A stretch of DNA of 28,752 nt from Bisporella sp. PMI_857 (lineage: Eukaryota; Ascomycota; Leotiomycetes; Helotiales; Helotiaceae): positions 1-28,752 of the forward strand of contig JAJSPD010000190.1 in NCBI GenBank assembly GCA_021307315.1. Reading direction: 5' to 3'. A program made the position numbers and the translations under genes. Positions 9,405 to 21,854 of this stretch are shown here, piece after piece (positions within the stretch are counted from its first letter, which is position 1; each line of letters opens with the position of its first letter). The notes beneath the pieces are model-generated. The model ran no database searches, was not told the origin of the DNA, and was given only the letters and a program-made list of their open reading frames with translations.

Positions 9405-12400
9405 CAAACCTGCCCTTCTAATATTTTAGTGCCGTAAGCCGACGTAAATTTATATAATACTAATTACACAAAATGCTATCGGTGCTTTTACAATCCGCTT
9501 TTTTTATTTTACTATCGAAATACTTTGCTATTACTTGCTGCCGATATTTTAACACTTGCAAAAACTTTGTTATAGCGTTTTTATTAATTTGCTTAACGCA
9601 ATACTTATTTAAACTTTTTTTAACGCTGTTTACTAGTAGTTTATACTCGGACAATAACAATAGAATCGCTAATTTCGCTACTTTTTTTACTGTAACCGGA
9701 CTGCTGCGTAAAACTAGTTAATTTATATAGCCGATTAATATAAACCACAAAAACGATATCGGCGATATTAATTTAGTTTTTAACGCACCGATAGCTACAA
9801 TTTAACTACAACTTCGTATTTACGCTTGTAATAACTTTTTTTTATTATTTGCTTGTACTTTGTAAAATGAACACTGTATTGCTTCGCGATAATTTTTTTA
9901 GTTGCGTAACTGCGAACGTAAATTACACTTCGTTTTTTGCGGCAATACTAAACTTTAAATAACTTGTAACTCGAACACGAATAAAGCTTTATTTTTACTG
10001 TCGTAAACGCAGTATCGAATAGTGCGGCGTGCCGTAACTGTCGAAACAGCTGCGTATCGAAATCAATAACTTATTTCGCAATACTTTTTTTAGCTGCACG
10101 ATTAACGTGCGGTTAAACAAGTAAACAAGCAATTTAAATACTGCAACGTTTACAATTCGCGCAACTGTTTTCGGTATAATATGTCGGTAAATGCTATATA
10201 ACTTTCGTTAAAAAACATATGTGCTAACTGTTTATGCAATTTTAATTTTTTAGCATAATGTCGAAACTTTTTCGTTACGGCTCGATCGGCGCTAACAACA
10301 ACTAGCTGCTGCATTTTACTATATAAATCAGCTTTAACTACTTTTTACACGCTAACTTAGTTGCTAGCTACGATTAACTAGATTATTTACTAATGCAGCA
10401 AATAAAACAACAAAATTACGTTTGTTGCTCGGCTATAGCTGCTACAGAAAAAAACAATACGAACTTGCTACTGTTGTCGGCAAAACAATAATAAACGTTG
10501 CTAAAAAGTTATAAACTAATTTTAATGCTGCTGTTTAACTTTCGGATTGCGGCTTAGTAAACTCGATTTTGTGCAACTCGGCTATAGCTTTACGAATGCA
10601 GCATTATGCTTTTGCGAAACTTTTTTTTCGGCTTTAATTTTTTTTTTAATAAAACACTAACTGTTTGCTAGCGCACGCCGATAGCTGATTTTTTTTCGCG
10701 TCGACTAGCTTTATTCGACTTTAAATAAATAAATTATCTATGCAATTAATACTTGTTAAATACTCGCAACAATTCGGGCTTTAACCGATGCAGAAATTCT
10801 TTATTAATAGCATAATAATTCCGTGCAACTCGCTAGCTGTAGCTAAACTGCCGACAACAGTATGCTAAAATATAGTTGCTTGCAATTTTTTTTATTGTTA
10901 CTTTCGCAAAATTGTTTTTATTTTTATTACTTTTTTTTTTTGCTTTTATAACTTGCTTGCTCGAATTAAATAACATTTAGCGATTTTAACTGCAGTTTAA
11001 CGCTATAACGACACTACTAACTTTACTTTTAAATGCTTGCCGGTAGTTGCTTTTAATTCGCGTAACAACTTTTTTTTCGTTTATAAACTCGGTTATTTTC
11101 AAACAAATATTCGGACTCGCGCTAATTTAATGCTCGCGCGAATAAACGTACGAACAAAATACTAAACAAATTTACTCGTTTATCGAGCAAAAACCGGACA
11201 ATGTATTCGGTGTTGCGCGCTGTTTCCGGGCTTTGTTGTACATGTTAAAATATACAATCGGCTATTGATTACGTATATATTTCGAGCGGAATATATACTG
11301 TTGCTAATTTTGATCGATTAATTTCGAGTTTACAACAGCTGTTTATATTGATGTGAAATTTTTTTATAGCTTTTCGCAAAAACTTTTTTTTACCGTTAAA
11401 TACGCTTTACGCAGTGCTTGATTTATTCGTTTTGCTCGTTATTTTTTTTTTATTATTTAGCTGTTTGTACGAGCTTTTTGCACGTTTAACAACTATTAAT
11501 ATTTAACATTTAAATGCTTGTTTTAAAAATGCTAAATAAAGCTATATTTATTACGCCGGAATTCGTGCTTTACGTATACTGTCGGTAATTTAGCTTAAAT
11601 TAATGTCGAAAACAGCTTTTAAACATTAATACGTTAATATTTTCTGCAGTTTTGTATTAACTGTATAACACATTTTGGAAATTTTTTTAGCTGTACAAGT
11701 CGGCTTTTATAAAAAATAGTTTGCTGTCGTTCGACTAATAAATGTTAGCGCGGACTTGTGCAATTTATTAAATGCTTTTTTTATAGCTAACTAGCTTAAA
11801 ATGCTTAATGTAAGCGAAAACGATTTTTATATAAATGCTTGTTCGAATTTGTTTAATGCGATTCGAACATCGGAAATATTATTTCGGCTTTGTAACATAA
11901 ACTATATTTTAGCTAAAACGGCTATTTTAATATAATTAACCGGTTAATATACAATACTGCAGCTAAAAACTTAGTATAATAAAACGATAAACGAAGCGTT
12001 TTAGTATATGCATTTATACTTATTACAGCTAAAAAATGCATCAATAAAAAATCGTACACAGAAATTTGCTTATATTTTGCATTACAATCAATATACACAA
12101 CTGTATTATTTGTTGTTAATGCTCGGTTTTTTTTTTTTTTTTGTAAACTTATTTTTTAGTAAATCGGTTTGCAATATAACTCGGATTTTTTAAATGTTTT
12201 TCAACTGCGCTTTAGTAAATTGCACGCTGGTTTTTGTTTTATTTCTTTATTTTGCCGGTGCCGTTTGCATTTAGTAATATAACTTTTGCTGCTATATTTC
12301 ACTCTTTTTAGTAATAGTTTTTGCATTTTGCGGCAATTCGAACGGATGCTAGCTAGCCGTTTCGTTTTTTAGCGATTTTTACTATTTAAGCGTATTTTTG

Positions 12401-13351
12401 TAGTCGAACGCTATTAACGTTTTTAAACACTGCTTTAATATTCAGTTTTATGCTTTAGCAACGCGGACTAATTCGAGCTTGTCGGAATCGGCTTTCCGGG
12501 CAAACGGTGAGTTTTGACTATATTATGTTTAGACCGGCTTAAAATTTTACTTTATTAAGTAAATTGCAACTACGAATCAACTTTAATCGGTGGCTTTTTT
12601 TGTAACAATGTTAGCCGGCGTTTTTTGGCTTAATTTTTTTATGCTTTAATTTGCTGTTTAATTTGGTTATCAATGATTTCTTAATTGTTCTTTTCACTGT
12701 TATTATTGTGATTGCTGTTATTACTTCGGTTACTATTCCGGTTATTATTATTGCTTTTATTTGCTTAGTTAGTCGTGCTAACTTGAAACTGTTTTAGCTA
12801 GCTTAATTGCTGACTTTTATTTACGACTTAGTACCGCTTTTTCCTTTTTTTGAACTATAATTGCAGTTTAACGAAATCAAACAGCTTTTTATTTGCAACT
12901 TTTTTTTTGTTATAAACTTTGTTTGTATGCTTTTTGGCGTTACTACAGTCTCGTGTTTTTTTAAGCGAGTTATACTAGCAATGTTTGCACCGAAATCTAT
13001 TTACAACTTTAATTACTGACTATAAAGCAGATTTATTCGGTAGTAATTGAACCGTCGAATAATTATATTTAAATAAGAAATTTTCTATATATCGATTTAC
13101 TTGCTTGCGAAGCTTAAGCTTTACTTAATGTTGTTTGCGCAAATAGTTGGTTATAGCCGCCGGACTTACTGCGCAATAACACTTTATATTTAAACAAAGC
13201 AGTAAACTATAACTTTTGTTCAACTTTATCAAATGACTTAATGTTTCGAGAATGCGCTTTATTTAAGCAGGTTGTATATTTGCTATACTGGTTATATAAT
13301 TATCGACCGGCGTAGTGGGTTTTTAATAGTGTTAAAGTTGTTAGGGTAAAA

Positions 13352-13439
13352 TCGGTTGACAGTCAACCGGGATTTTTGCATACATGGTCATAAGCGGTCA
13401 CCGTTACACCAAAATATTTCCCGGTTGACTGTCAACCGA
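13352..13439. mobile_element. 88-bp element bounded by self-palindromic inverted repeats
   Basis: A perfect 21-bp inverted repeat (13352-13372 and 13419-13439) bounds 88 bp. Each arm contains a near-perfect palindrome of its own, CGGTTGACAGTCAACCG on the left and the reverse-complement form with T in the centre on the right. The two arms are identical, and no RIP-type change is seen despite the AT-rich setting. No clear target duplication was found. It could be a very small MITE or a paired binding site. Confidence 0.55.
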
Positions 13440-13790
13440 GCAGTTTTTACGGGAAATAATGTTAGGCAATCGCTATCAGCCTATTGTACGCACTCCTATC
13501 TGCCTCTATTCTAGCCAGTGATTCCTTGCGTCGTTACACAAGCAAGTTTTTAAAACAAAAAATGCATTAAAGCACTTTTTTTAATTAAGTGTTAAATATT
13601 AATACAACTATACAATATTTTATTAAAAGTCGGATTATATCAATTATTTAATACACAAGCTACAATTTGCGCTATTTAAAAGTACTAATATATGTTGTTA
13701 AATAAAACAACTACAACGCCGAAAACAACGAATTTATTTACAACAAACCAAAAATCGTTATACTAAAATCATTACTATTTGACCTCAGAC

Positions 13791-14205
13791 TTTTTACAAA
13801 AAATAAAGATCTTACGATTTTTATTGGCTTACAAAAGTTTTGTAAGGCTCGTTAAATTTATTTAACGTAATCTCGTAAAAGAAGGTCTAAGCTTGCGAAA
13901 ATAAATCAGGACGCGATTCGTTTAAGCGAAAGTTACGTGACCCTTTTCCTTATTGGGTTGAGGCATCGCCCACAACTATATACTTTTCCTCTTTAGTTTA
14001 GTTACGTTGTATAAAGGCTTATAACCAGCTATCATAGCACCTATATTGCACTCGTGACAGCTGATGCTTTAAATAGCAAGGAAATAAAATACTCCCTGTA
14101 ATTTTTGACGTCGTTTGTTGACTTGATAACTCTATAAACATTCTTTCTACTATTTATACCAAGTATTGCAAAGCCTGCATTTGCTATTAAACTCGAAGCC
14201 CTTAT
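13791..14205. other. Transition zone, no gene recognised
   Basis: Composition shifts from AT-rich to intermediate. The segment from about 13900 to 14070 reads like non-decayed DNA, but it has no open frame of note. No RNA gene was recognised. Confidence 0.4.
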
Positions 14206-14522
14206 TCAATACATGCCAAATTTCAAGTTTGAAATAAAAAGAAAAGAATGTTCATCTTTGTTCGTTTTAACAACGACATTTGCATGCTCCACCGAATCCT
14301 TGGAATTGATCTTACTCACATTTCCAACCGGATTCATATACTCTGCGCGGTTTTCATAGATACGGCGAAAATGACTATAAACGCTCTTCAAAAAGAAGGC
14401 ATCCATTGAACCAAATACACAATTCACAGGTTCTTTGCTAGCAGAACATACATGCTCTTTGTAATCGAAGTTCTAAGCGTACACGAAAAAACCAATAGAA
14501 AATTTATTGCAATAGCGTTCAT
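14206..14522 (-). CDS. Weak candidate: small secreted protein (possibly broken)
   Basis: An ATG at 14522 starts MNAIAINFLLVFSCTLRTS, a plausible signal peptide. A neighbouring frame then gives HVCSASKEPVNCVFGSMDAF and continues as KSVYSHFRRIYENRAEYMNP to a stop at 14206. Joining the two needs one frame change near 14480, and I see no good intron there. A GTGAGT donor occurs inside the second part (about 14315), so the C-terminus could differ. Mature length would be about 75-95 residues with two or three Cys. The position, at the edge between decayed DNA and the gene island, is typical of fungal effector candidates, but this is inference. It may equally be a chance frame. Confidence 0.22.
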
Positions 14523-14639
14523 AATAATAGTGCAAACAAAGTTGTAAGCTGTTGTCAGAGGCACGAAGCAGGAGGCACAAATAGGCTTCGTTCGACGGCA
14601 GTAACTCAAGTGGTATTGTAGTAGTAATCACTAGAACGA

Positions 14640-15440
14640 AAGTTGATAGCCAAACTAATCTCTACCCTTCCACTAAAGAGGATAAACCTTTGACTTATAC
14701 TTTGCCAAACCTACATCAAGGCCATGCGGGGTGCCAGTGCGCCTGTGCCATCGAAGACTTGCAAACCAACCCTCTTGTGCTCTGGCCAGTGGGCTTTTTG
14801 ACAATCGGTACCACAATACTAGTATTTAAGTCAGGAAATCGTAACCACTAAAAGTAGTGGCAGACTAACGACAAGTTTGCAGTTTCCACAAGCTTTAGTG
14901 CCTCGTCTGCCGCAAACAGACGTGCCAGCGATTCGGTTTGCATGGGAGAAGGACCGAAGATGCGATCATAGTAGCAGTGCGAATAAAGACAAATTTTGAA
15001 GAGCAATACGCTATAAGGATTTTCCCGGTATCTCTACTACGACTGAAGTTGGAGGATGTGTCGGCGCGTGCGACTTCCACTGGTGGGCACACTTCCTTGC
15101 ATAGGGAGATCTGTATGGCATTCTCAACAAAGACGGTTAGCTAGGTCTAATACGTTTGATGTCCGAGATATGTTTTCATTGATGTTATGCTTAAGAAGCG
15201 TGTAGTAATTGAATGGAGAAGAGCACGGGATAATATACAGTAAGGGATTGCGGCCTCTCATAGCTTTGGCGGTTCGAAAGTCAACATCACGTCGAATATC
15301 TCGCCTTGGGATTCGGGCTTAGAAAATAGTTGAATTGCGGCTCCTCAAGGCTGATCTGGTAGCAACAACGAATTGATACAATGTTGTAAATTATACTATA
15401 TAAACTAAGCTGAAAACCGTTTAATATATTTCAAACTATA
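14640..15440. pseudogene. Ordinary-GC segment with unassigned gene fragments
   Basis: The segment has normal GC but only short frames. On the minus strand one frame contains YYDRIFGPSPMQTESLARLF and AADEALKLVETANLS (about 14960-14870). Further upstream on the same strand, FRTAKAMRGRNPLLYIIPCS (about 15300-15210) also looks like protein. In-frame stops and frame changes separate them. On the plus strand GCQCACAIEDLQTNPLVLWP occurs near 14730, also without a start. I could not decide the true strand or the family. This is most likely the remains of one or two genes. Confidence 0.25.
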
Positions 15441-15450
15441 ATTACTAGCG

Positions 15451-15473
15451 TTTACTAGCTTATAGCTAGTAAA
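15451..15473. repeat. Short perfect hairpin
   Basis: TTTACTAGC and GCTAGTAAA form a 9-bp perfect stem around the 5-base loop TTATA, within a run of CTAG-rich sequence (15440-15495). Its role is unknown. Confidence 0.5.
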
Positions 15474-15830
15474 ACTATAGTCTACTAGTAAAAATAAAAT
15501 AACATTATACTTTCTTTACTTTTATGTTGTTTTTCTCCGCTTGGGTCGTGTCACTTGAGAAGCGTAGATCGTCTATTGAATTTGCGTACTTGAAATTGCT
15601 TTCAAATTCGTTAGAAACTCTGCACTCTCTGCTCAGAATTGGGAGTTAGTGCTCATTGTCCATTCGGTGGGTTCGAGTAATGGGGGGTAATCGGCACAAG
15701 TTAATTTACTACGAAGGAATCTAAGGAGAAATTTCTAAATCTCATTGCTGCTTGGAATCTTGACTCTAACCGCAAGTGTTAATCCAGTAATCCCCGGTTC
15801 TCGTCCCCATCTTGCAAGCTTCTTTACTGC
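15474..15830. other. Downstream flank of the SGNH gene
   Basis: No open frame, RNA gene or repeat was recognised. It lies just past the stop codon of the minus-strand gene at 15831 and probably holds its 3' untranslated region. Confidence 0.4.
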
Positions 15831-18800
15831 CTAGCCTCCATGAGGACTTGTTATCTGTGCGGCCGGGTCATCCAAACGAACCAATGGCCGACGAGGAGGT
15901 ATTTTGTATGTCTCGTTCCTCAGGCTTCTCTTCGCAAATGGGCTTCCTGGTAAAGGCGGCAAGATGGTCATCACGGGCGGACGACCAGTACCAGGGCACA
16001 GATTCCAATAGGTGTATGCCACTGAAGTCTTGGGATATACAATAGTCAGATCTGTTCGACCATCTCCATTTAAGCTATATTCATGTTAATGACTTATAAT
16101 TCCTGACCATTGGGATTAGCAGTAAACTTACTCTGACCAGTTGTTACATTCTCCTCTCAGGTTTCCCCCACCGCCAGAGAATCCTCGAGCATTCCAATGT
16201 ATATAACTCCCCAAGTTGTCGGCTGGATTCCCTGGGCCCTCGTTTGTCCAAACTAGATACGTCCCATCATACTTGTCTGACCAGATGAGATCGGCCTTGC
16301 CCTGATAACTGTGTAAGCAGATTGATATGCAAGTCGAATACGTATGATTTTCTTACATCACCATTAATATCTGCATATCGAAGGTTCGCTCTATCTGCCC
16401 CAACTGGCGCTTTCGCTTGACCCAACGCCACAAAATTCATATTAGTATTGATCCAGGCTGTTGTGATCCCATCAGGAGCGATGCATAGATAGTCTGGAAA
16501 GCCGTTCCCTAGATAATCCATTAGATTTGCAACATCGACTAGTATATCCGGCAGTTTTCAGATCAAAGAAGTACTTACCGGTAATATCAGCAAACCTCAC
16601 ACCCAGATCAAAAAGTCCAACGCCATGGTGGTGTGGACAGCCGCCACCATCAAAAATAATGCCCAAATCAGTCCAAGCAAATTTATCTGTACTGGACGAG
16701 TAGTCATTACGAATCATGCGGACTGAACCAGATTTCTTGTCGACGATTAACCAGTCACATTTTCCATCACCGTTAACTGATCTTAATCAGCACCAGAACC
16801 AGGAAAATTCTTTCGCCTACAGATGACTTACGGTCTGCCAGGTGAATATCTTTTCTTGTGTGTCCCTGCATCAAACGCTCCCCGGGGTTAAAAGCCTCGC
16901 CATATTGTAGCCAGAAAGGTGGGGTATGGTAATTTCCAAATACAGTAATAGCGCCGTCTTTTGCTACCCAAATATAATCGTCTGTCAGTAATTAGGATTG
17001 ATTCTCAAAATACTAATCGTCTTTCTTACCTGAGCCAGTCCCACGCATGTCGCAATAACGAACTCCGTCACCTGCTTGTCTTGTTCCACCTCCTGTGCCC
17101 TTGTTGAACCAGAGCTTCACGACTAGACCTTCAGTGCTAGTTTCACCTGCTGGGAGAGGGAACCCTTCTGCACTGTTGAATAAAACAGTGTAGTCAACCC
17201 CTACACCTTGGTAGTTTGGCCATGTCTCCCATTCTTTGTGACCTTTCACATTGCCAAAGATAACCTGACTATAGGTCGTTACACCAGTTCCTACACCAGA
17301 GTGAGTGACACCTGCAGACCGCCAGATTGGTGCCAGGCTATTCAGTGTTTCACCACGAATGTTTGTCCAGGTGGTTACAGCACCAGTGTTGCTAACCCAT
17401 AATACATCAGCTCGACCTAACACGTAGACACTATCAGAAATCATCCTCTTGAATACGGACACCAACTTACCATCTCCATTAATATCCACCTATAGTTTGG
17501 AATTGTCAAAGTCAGCGGAGTGCTCTTCGATAGCAACCTGGTCAACATAGAATCTGCCACGCTTTACCAAACATACCCTTAGCAGATTCTGTTGTTTTCT
17601 TTGGCGTACAACGTGGCAGCAATATCGTATGGAATTAAATAATCCAATGAAACAAGTACGTACTAAACGGAAGTGCTGCCAAGCCAAATCACCGCCCTCA
17701 TTGAACACAACTCCCATTGCCTGCCAAAATTTTGGAACACCTACACCACCATTTCTCCACGCCGTGTAGGATCCATCAAAGCCAATAGTTAAATAGTCTA
17801 CCTTCCCATCTCCATCTATATCAGCCATCTGGACTAAATAACCCTGGTTAGAAATGGTCTTTTCAGGAACCCAGAGCACGCCAAGGTCGACCCTATATAA
17901 TATAGTTAGTAAATGTAGAGAAATAATCCAAAGAACGATTATCATTGAAGTATGTGGGAATGTAGGCTGAGGAATAAAGAGTTCTATACCACTAGAGATG
18001 CATTATGTTAGCATGAAACCTCGATAATTTCCCGACAGGAACACTCACCTTGGGTTGGCGAGGATCTGCCCCAGGTGTGTTACGCCACGCTGAAAGCGTT
18101 CCATCACGACCTGAAATGCAAATCCAATCATCGCGGCCACTAGAAGCGGTTAGTATACAGCCGTTTGAAACTTGACGTTGATGCCAAACCTACTCTCCAT
18201 CAATATCTCCAAAGTGGGTGAGACTCCCGAGTGGGCAGTTCATGGGGATCGCAAAGTTCACATAACCATTGGTGCCTCCAAACCCATTTGCTCCAGATCC
18301 ATCACTCAAGGCTACACCCAGCTCTTGTGCACTATGATACTTGTAGACGAAATCATCGATGCCTATATTTTCCATGAGCTAAATTCAAAATACTGTGATG
18401 AGGTTGGGGTTTACCATCCTGTTATACTTAGTATATGTTAAATGAAGTGTGCCAAGAAGAGTACATGTGAAGGTTGTTGATGAATGAAATGGTACATACT
18501 CCATTTATATCCGCCCAATATACATCACTGATATGGTATCCAACCCCACTCCTTGTTGTGTGGATGTTTGCCTGTCCAAGAGGGTCTGACTGATGGCTAC
18601 CACAGTTTAAGGTATTGCTAACCAAGAGAGTTAAAGGTTGGAGTACTTACGTATAGATTCCATCGTCGCTTCCAGATCCTTGTTGAACCTTGTTAGGCCC
18701 TTTTGTATTGCCAGGGACTTTTTGACACTTGGACTAATTCCTCTGCGTTAGTTGTATTGAGGAGAGACAAGACGAGGAAGCTTTCGTAGCGAAAGTCGAC

Positions 18801-21235
18801 TTAGGGGTAACATGTATACAGGTCTCATTGTTTGAGATCTCAGAAGATTCGAGAAGGGTACTTACATCTGCAATAAGAGTAGGGACGCTATCATCAACAC
18901 CAGTTACAGAGGCAGGTGGGGTAAGCCAACACTTTGCATAAATTTCTTGGATAGCTGAATAGAATCCATTCGCCATTTTCGCATAACCACCTAGAGGTGT
19001 GTGTTAGATAATGCATTTCGGAATAAACGATGTGCAACTTACCATCATTCGGATGAGTTATATCATTGGCGGGAAAGTCACTCGTTGTAAGCAGAGAATG
19101 TAAATCCACCAGGTGAACCAGTCCACCTCTATCTATGCGCTCTTTTACCATGGCCGGAAGGTTAGCATTAATTATGCCAATCCTCGCTTCATTAACAGGA
19201 TCACGGTTTATAATGAGGTTAGATAGCAGGATTACTGTTTGTGGGAGTGCGCTAATAATACGATCCAGCATAGCTCCCAGTCTTTCATGTGCCGTATCAA
19301 CATGGTCGTCCGTGGCAGCATCGTTTGTTCCTAATTATCATGCTTAGTTCGGCTGAGGATTTGACAACAATTCAAGACTTGGGTTTAAGACTCGGTCCAG
19401 GAGACCACTAGCATATAAGGCTTCACATACCGACATGAATAATAATCAGGTTTGGACGCCACGGAAGTGCATGTTCCAATGGCGCTGCAAGCCCAGCAAT
19501 TTTCGCCCCTGGAAAGCCCGAGACGTCATTGTCGGCCATGTCTCCGTTTTGCACCTCACCGACATAATTCACAGAAGCACCATTGCCAACCAGTAGCGTT
19601 CTGAGTCGCCCTCGGAAACCATTTAAGTCTGATGAAGCCGCACCCCAGACAATTGATGCACCGAATGGTAAGATGCGCAACATCAAGTCGCTAGGGAAAT
19701 TGTTTCCAACAGGAACACAGACTCCATTGGGAGGTGGAATCGCAGCAAGGTTATCTGATATCCATTGTTGTTGGAAATCAAGCCAGACTTGGTCAAATTC
19801 TTGCAAGCCACGGTTCGGCCCAAGTTCGAGTAGGCATGGGCACAAGATATTGGGAGACTTTCTTGAGTCAGAAAGGCCATTAGCCAAAGACGAAAACTTA
19901 CTATAGTACAGAAACCGGTTGCTGTGCCTTGACAGGTATAATCTGTGCAAATTGGCTGGAAGCGTGAAATGGAGATTAGCGATCATAGTACATCGTTTAT
20001 AAGCCCACCCATTGTCGCCTGTATGAGTAAGAAGAGATGATGACGGAATGTGACTTACCGACTCCCTTGTTCGTTGCTCGTTTCCACTACACCTCTTATC
20101 GGGAGGACGAGTGGCGAACCCTTTTGCAGGGATATTTACCTTTCCAATAGCAGCAACAGGTCGAGTATCATCGGACAGTTTGTTAGATTGCATGGCGGCA
20201 TAGATGACTGCGTATAGAGAAAGCCAAAGAATCGTCTTCTGAGCTTGTGCTATAGAGCCAATGGTCGCAAAATATGCCGTCAACACTGCTGAAGCGTCTT
20301 GAGCTAAGGACATTCCTGCCTCAAGCCAATTAAATGTTGATCCGACCCATGATTCAATCAATCCTCCAGCCGCGGCGTCTTTCTCCGCGAATCGCAAGAT
20401 ACACGAAAGTGCTATAAAATATTAGTCATGTAAAAGTTCCCATGCTTGCTCCAAAGAGCTCACCTTCTCCAACCTGTCTCTTACGAACTGCATTACATGC
20501 AGATATGGCGCCTTCGATCGCGGTTTGCAAAGAACGAGAAAGTCCCTCTCCAAGAACTATGGAGATATCACCAATATTTTGTCCTAGTTTCGAAGACAAA
20601 TTAGCATCTGCGTCAAAGTCAAGCTCATCCGGCACACTTCGAACAGACGCCAGACTTTATAGCTCTTGTTGTAGTACCAGACATTTTTGAGCCGTAAAAC
20701 TTATGATAGCATAAGGCCAACTAACCATTTGCAGCTGAAGTTGCAGTAGCTATGGCCAGTTGCCGAGTAGCTGTTCCCTCTACTGTCAAATATTCCGTAT
20801 TGACACCCACCCACTGTTTTGACGTAAGTAGAAATCTTTTAACATTAATCGTTTTGACTGACCTTTGTTCCAGTGTCCGCAGGTTGGAGCCATTGTGTGT
20901 CTACACCAATATAACCATGATAAGTTTCAGCATCTCCTAAATCAAACAAGACAGGATCCACGCCGATCTGCCTACGCTCAATTGGCGTCTGGATGATGGA
21001 GTATTAGTCTCCAATTTCTCTTAGTATGGTTGCAGGTAGACATCATTCCCTGGTTGTATTTTGGCAAAATGAAGAAGAGAAAGTAACTGTTTTCACATAC
21101 ATTTGTCTTGAAGCTGAGTTGAGTTGGGGTGGCTGATTCGAGATTGGGACCACGAGTGATTGTACTCGCGTTTGTAGACCATAACCGACATTGAAGAATA
21201 ATCAGAGTGAGAAAAAATTGTTTAATGGTGGCCAT
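15831..21235 (-). CDS. Secreted SGNH-type hydrolase with FG-GAP/VCBS repeats (multi-exon)
   Basis: The gene reads from ATG at 21235 to TAG at 15831 through about 15-18 exons, predicting roughly 1,200-1,400 residues. Exon 1 encodes a signal peptide (MATIKQFFLTLIILQC) and ITRGPNLESATPTQLSF. The N-terminal domain then has VDPVLFDLGDAETYHGYIGV, WVGVNTEYLTVEGTATRQLA and a Cys-rich part (CTDYTCQGTATGFC, ILCPC); I cannot name this domain. The SGNH core follows: LPFGASIVWG (nucleophile Ser, codon 19654-19656), SGFPG, HVGTND (split by an intron) and DITHPND (Asp codon 19062-19064, His codon 19053-19055), so all catalytic blocks are present. About eight FG-GAP/VCBS-like repeats follow, e.g. MADIDGDGKVDYL, VNGDGKCDWL, LRYADINGD and LNGDGRTDLTIV, which in this family form a calcium-binding beta-propeller. 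The likely role is a secreted esterase or lipase; substrate unknown. Exon joins near 20640-20720 remain unresolved and may hide a frameshift. Introns are mostly 40-110 bp with GTAAGT-like donors. Confidence 0.8.
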
Positions 21236-21854
21236 GGCGTATAAAAATTGTTGTCATTATTTGGGAAACAGCAGAATCCGGATATGGTCTTTAAAATCAT
21301 TCACAAACGATTTCGAATTGACAATCTTTTTGAACTTCCCAAGGACATTTCCGCAGGTATAGACATATCCCGACAACCTTCATATTTCATGACTCTAGTA
21401 AATGTTGGTTCTAGTCGCCTTTGTTGGATAATTTGCTTACGTATGAATATACGAGCTATATGCAGGGGCACATGTTGGATTTTCCCAAGGCGTGCTCAAG
21501 ATTAAAAATAAAGCGTGGAATCAAACTTAACTAGTGTCTATATTTAGTCGTGGTCGTTCCTCGGCAGTATTGAGATAGGTTTTGATAGGTTTATACTACG
21601 AGTACGCTAGTCTCTTGCTATAGTAAGGTTACTACAGTACGAACCCCGACACATTCGATAGTTGTAGTAGGTTTAAATGATGAGCATGTCAGAGTCAGTC
21701 GCTGTAGGTCTACAATGCCTCAGTAAAAACCACACTGCCCCCTTCTCTTCGTTTAGCTGACGATAACTTATATTGCGCGACGGGATCGGTCATGTCCCCT
21801 TTCCAGATTTTTGTTTTTCAATTCGAGAATCAAAGTCTCTTGTTTCTTTTCAAT
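21236..21854. promoter_or_regulatory. Divergent intergenic region between two secreted-enzyme genes
   Basis: These 619 bp separate the ATG of the SGNH gene (minus) from the ATG of the metalloprotease gene (plus), so both promoters must lie here. No confident TATA box or factor site was picked out. An 85-codon frame at 21248-21505 looks incidental. Shared regulation is possible but inferred only from the arrangement. Confidence 0.5.

Larger units (their letters stand above)
4433..13790. other. AT-rich, RIP-like decayed tract without intact genes
   Basis: This stretch is visibly AT-rich, with many TA steps, homopolymer A/T runs and no open frame longer than about 115 codons. CpG is not especially depleted, which argues against ordinary CpG methylation decay and fits the CpA-to-TpA preference of RIP. 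No tRNA, rRNA or CRISPR-like array was recognised. Apart from the separate entries (kinase remnant, palindromes, small inverted-repeat elements, coding-like scraps at 7740-8120), 9405-13300 shows nothing I can name. It is probably a stack of old transposon copies, but I could not identify an RT, integrase or DDE core in it. A RIP-index profile was not calculated. Confidence 0.7.

Noticed and set aside
9473..9721. 82-codon Phe/Leu-rich frame resembling a membrane protein
   Set aside because: Hydrophobicity follows from T-rich composition; the opposite strand is open over the same stretch.
10000..11300. Possible decayed retrotransposon coding on the minus strand
   Set aside because: Readable scraps occur, but no reverse transcriptase, integrase or protease motif could be recognised in any frame I tried.
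21248..21505. 85-codon plus-strand frame in the divergent promoter region
   Set aside because: No protein features, and it lies between two well-supported gene starts.
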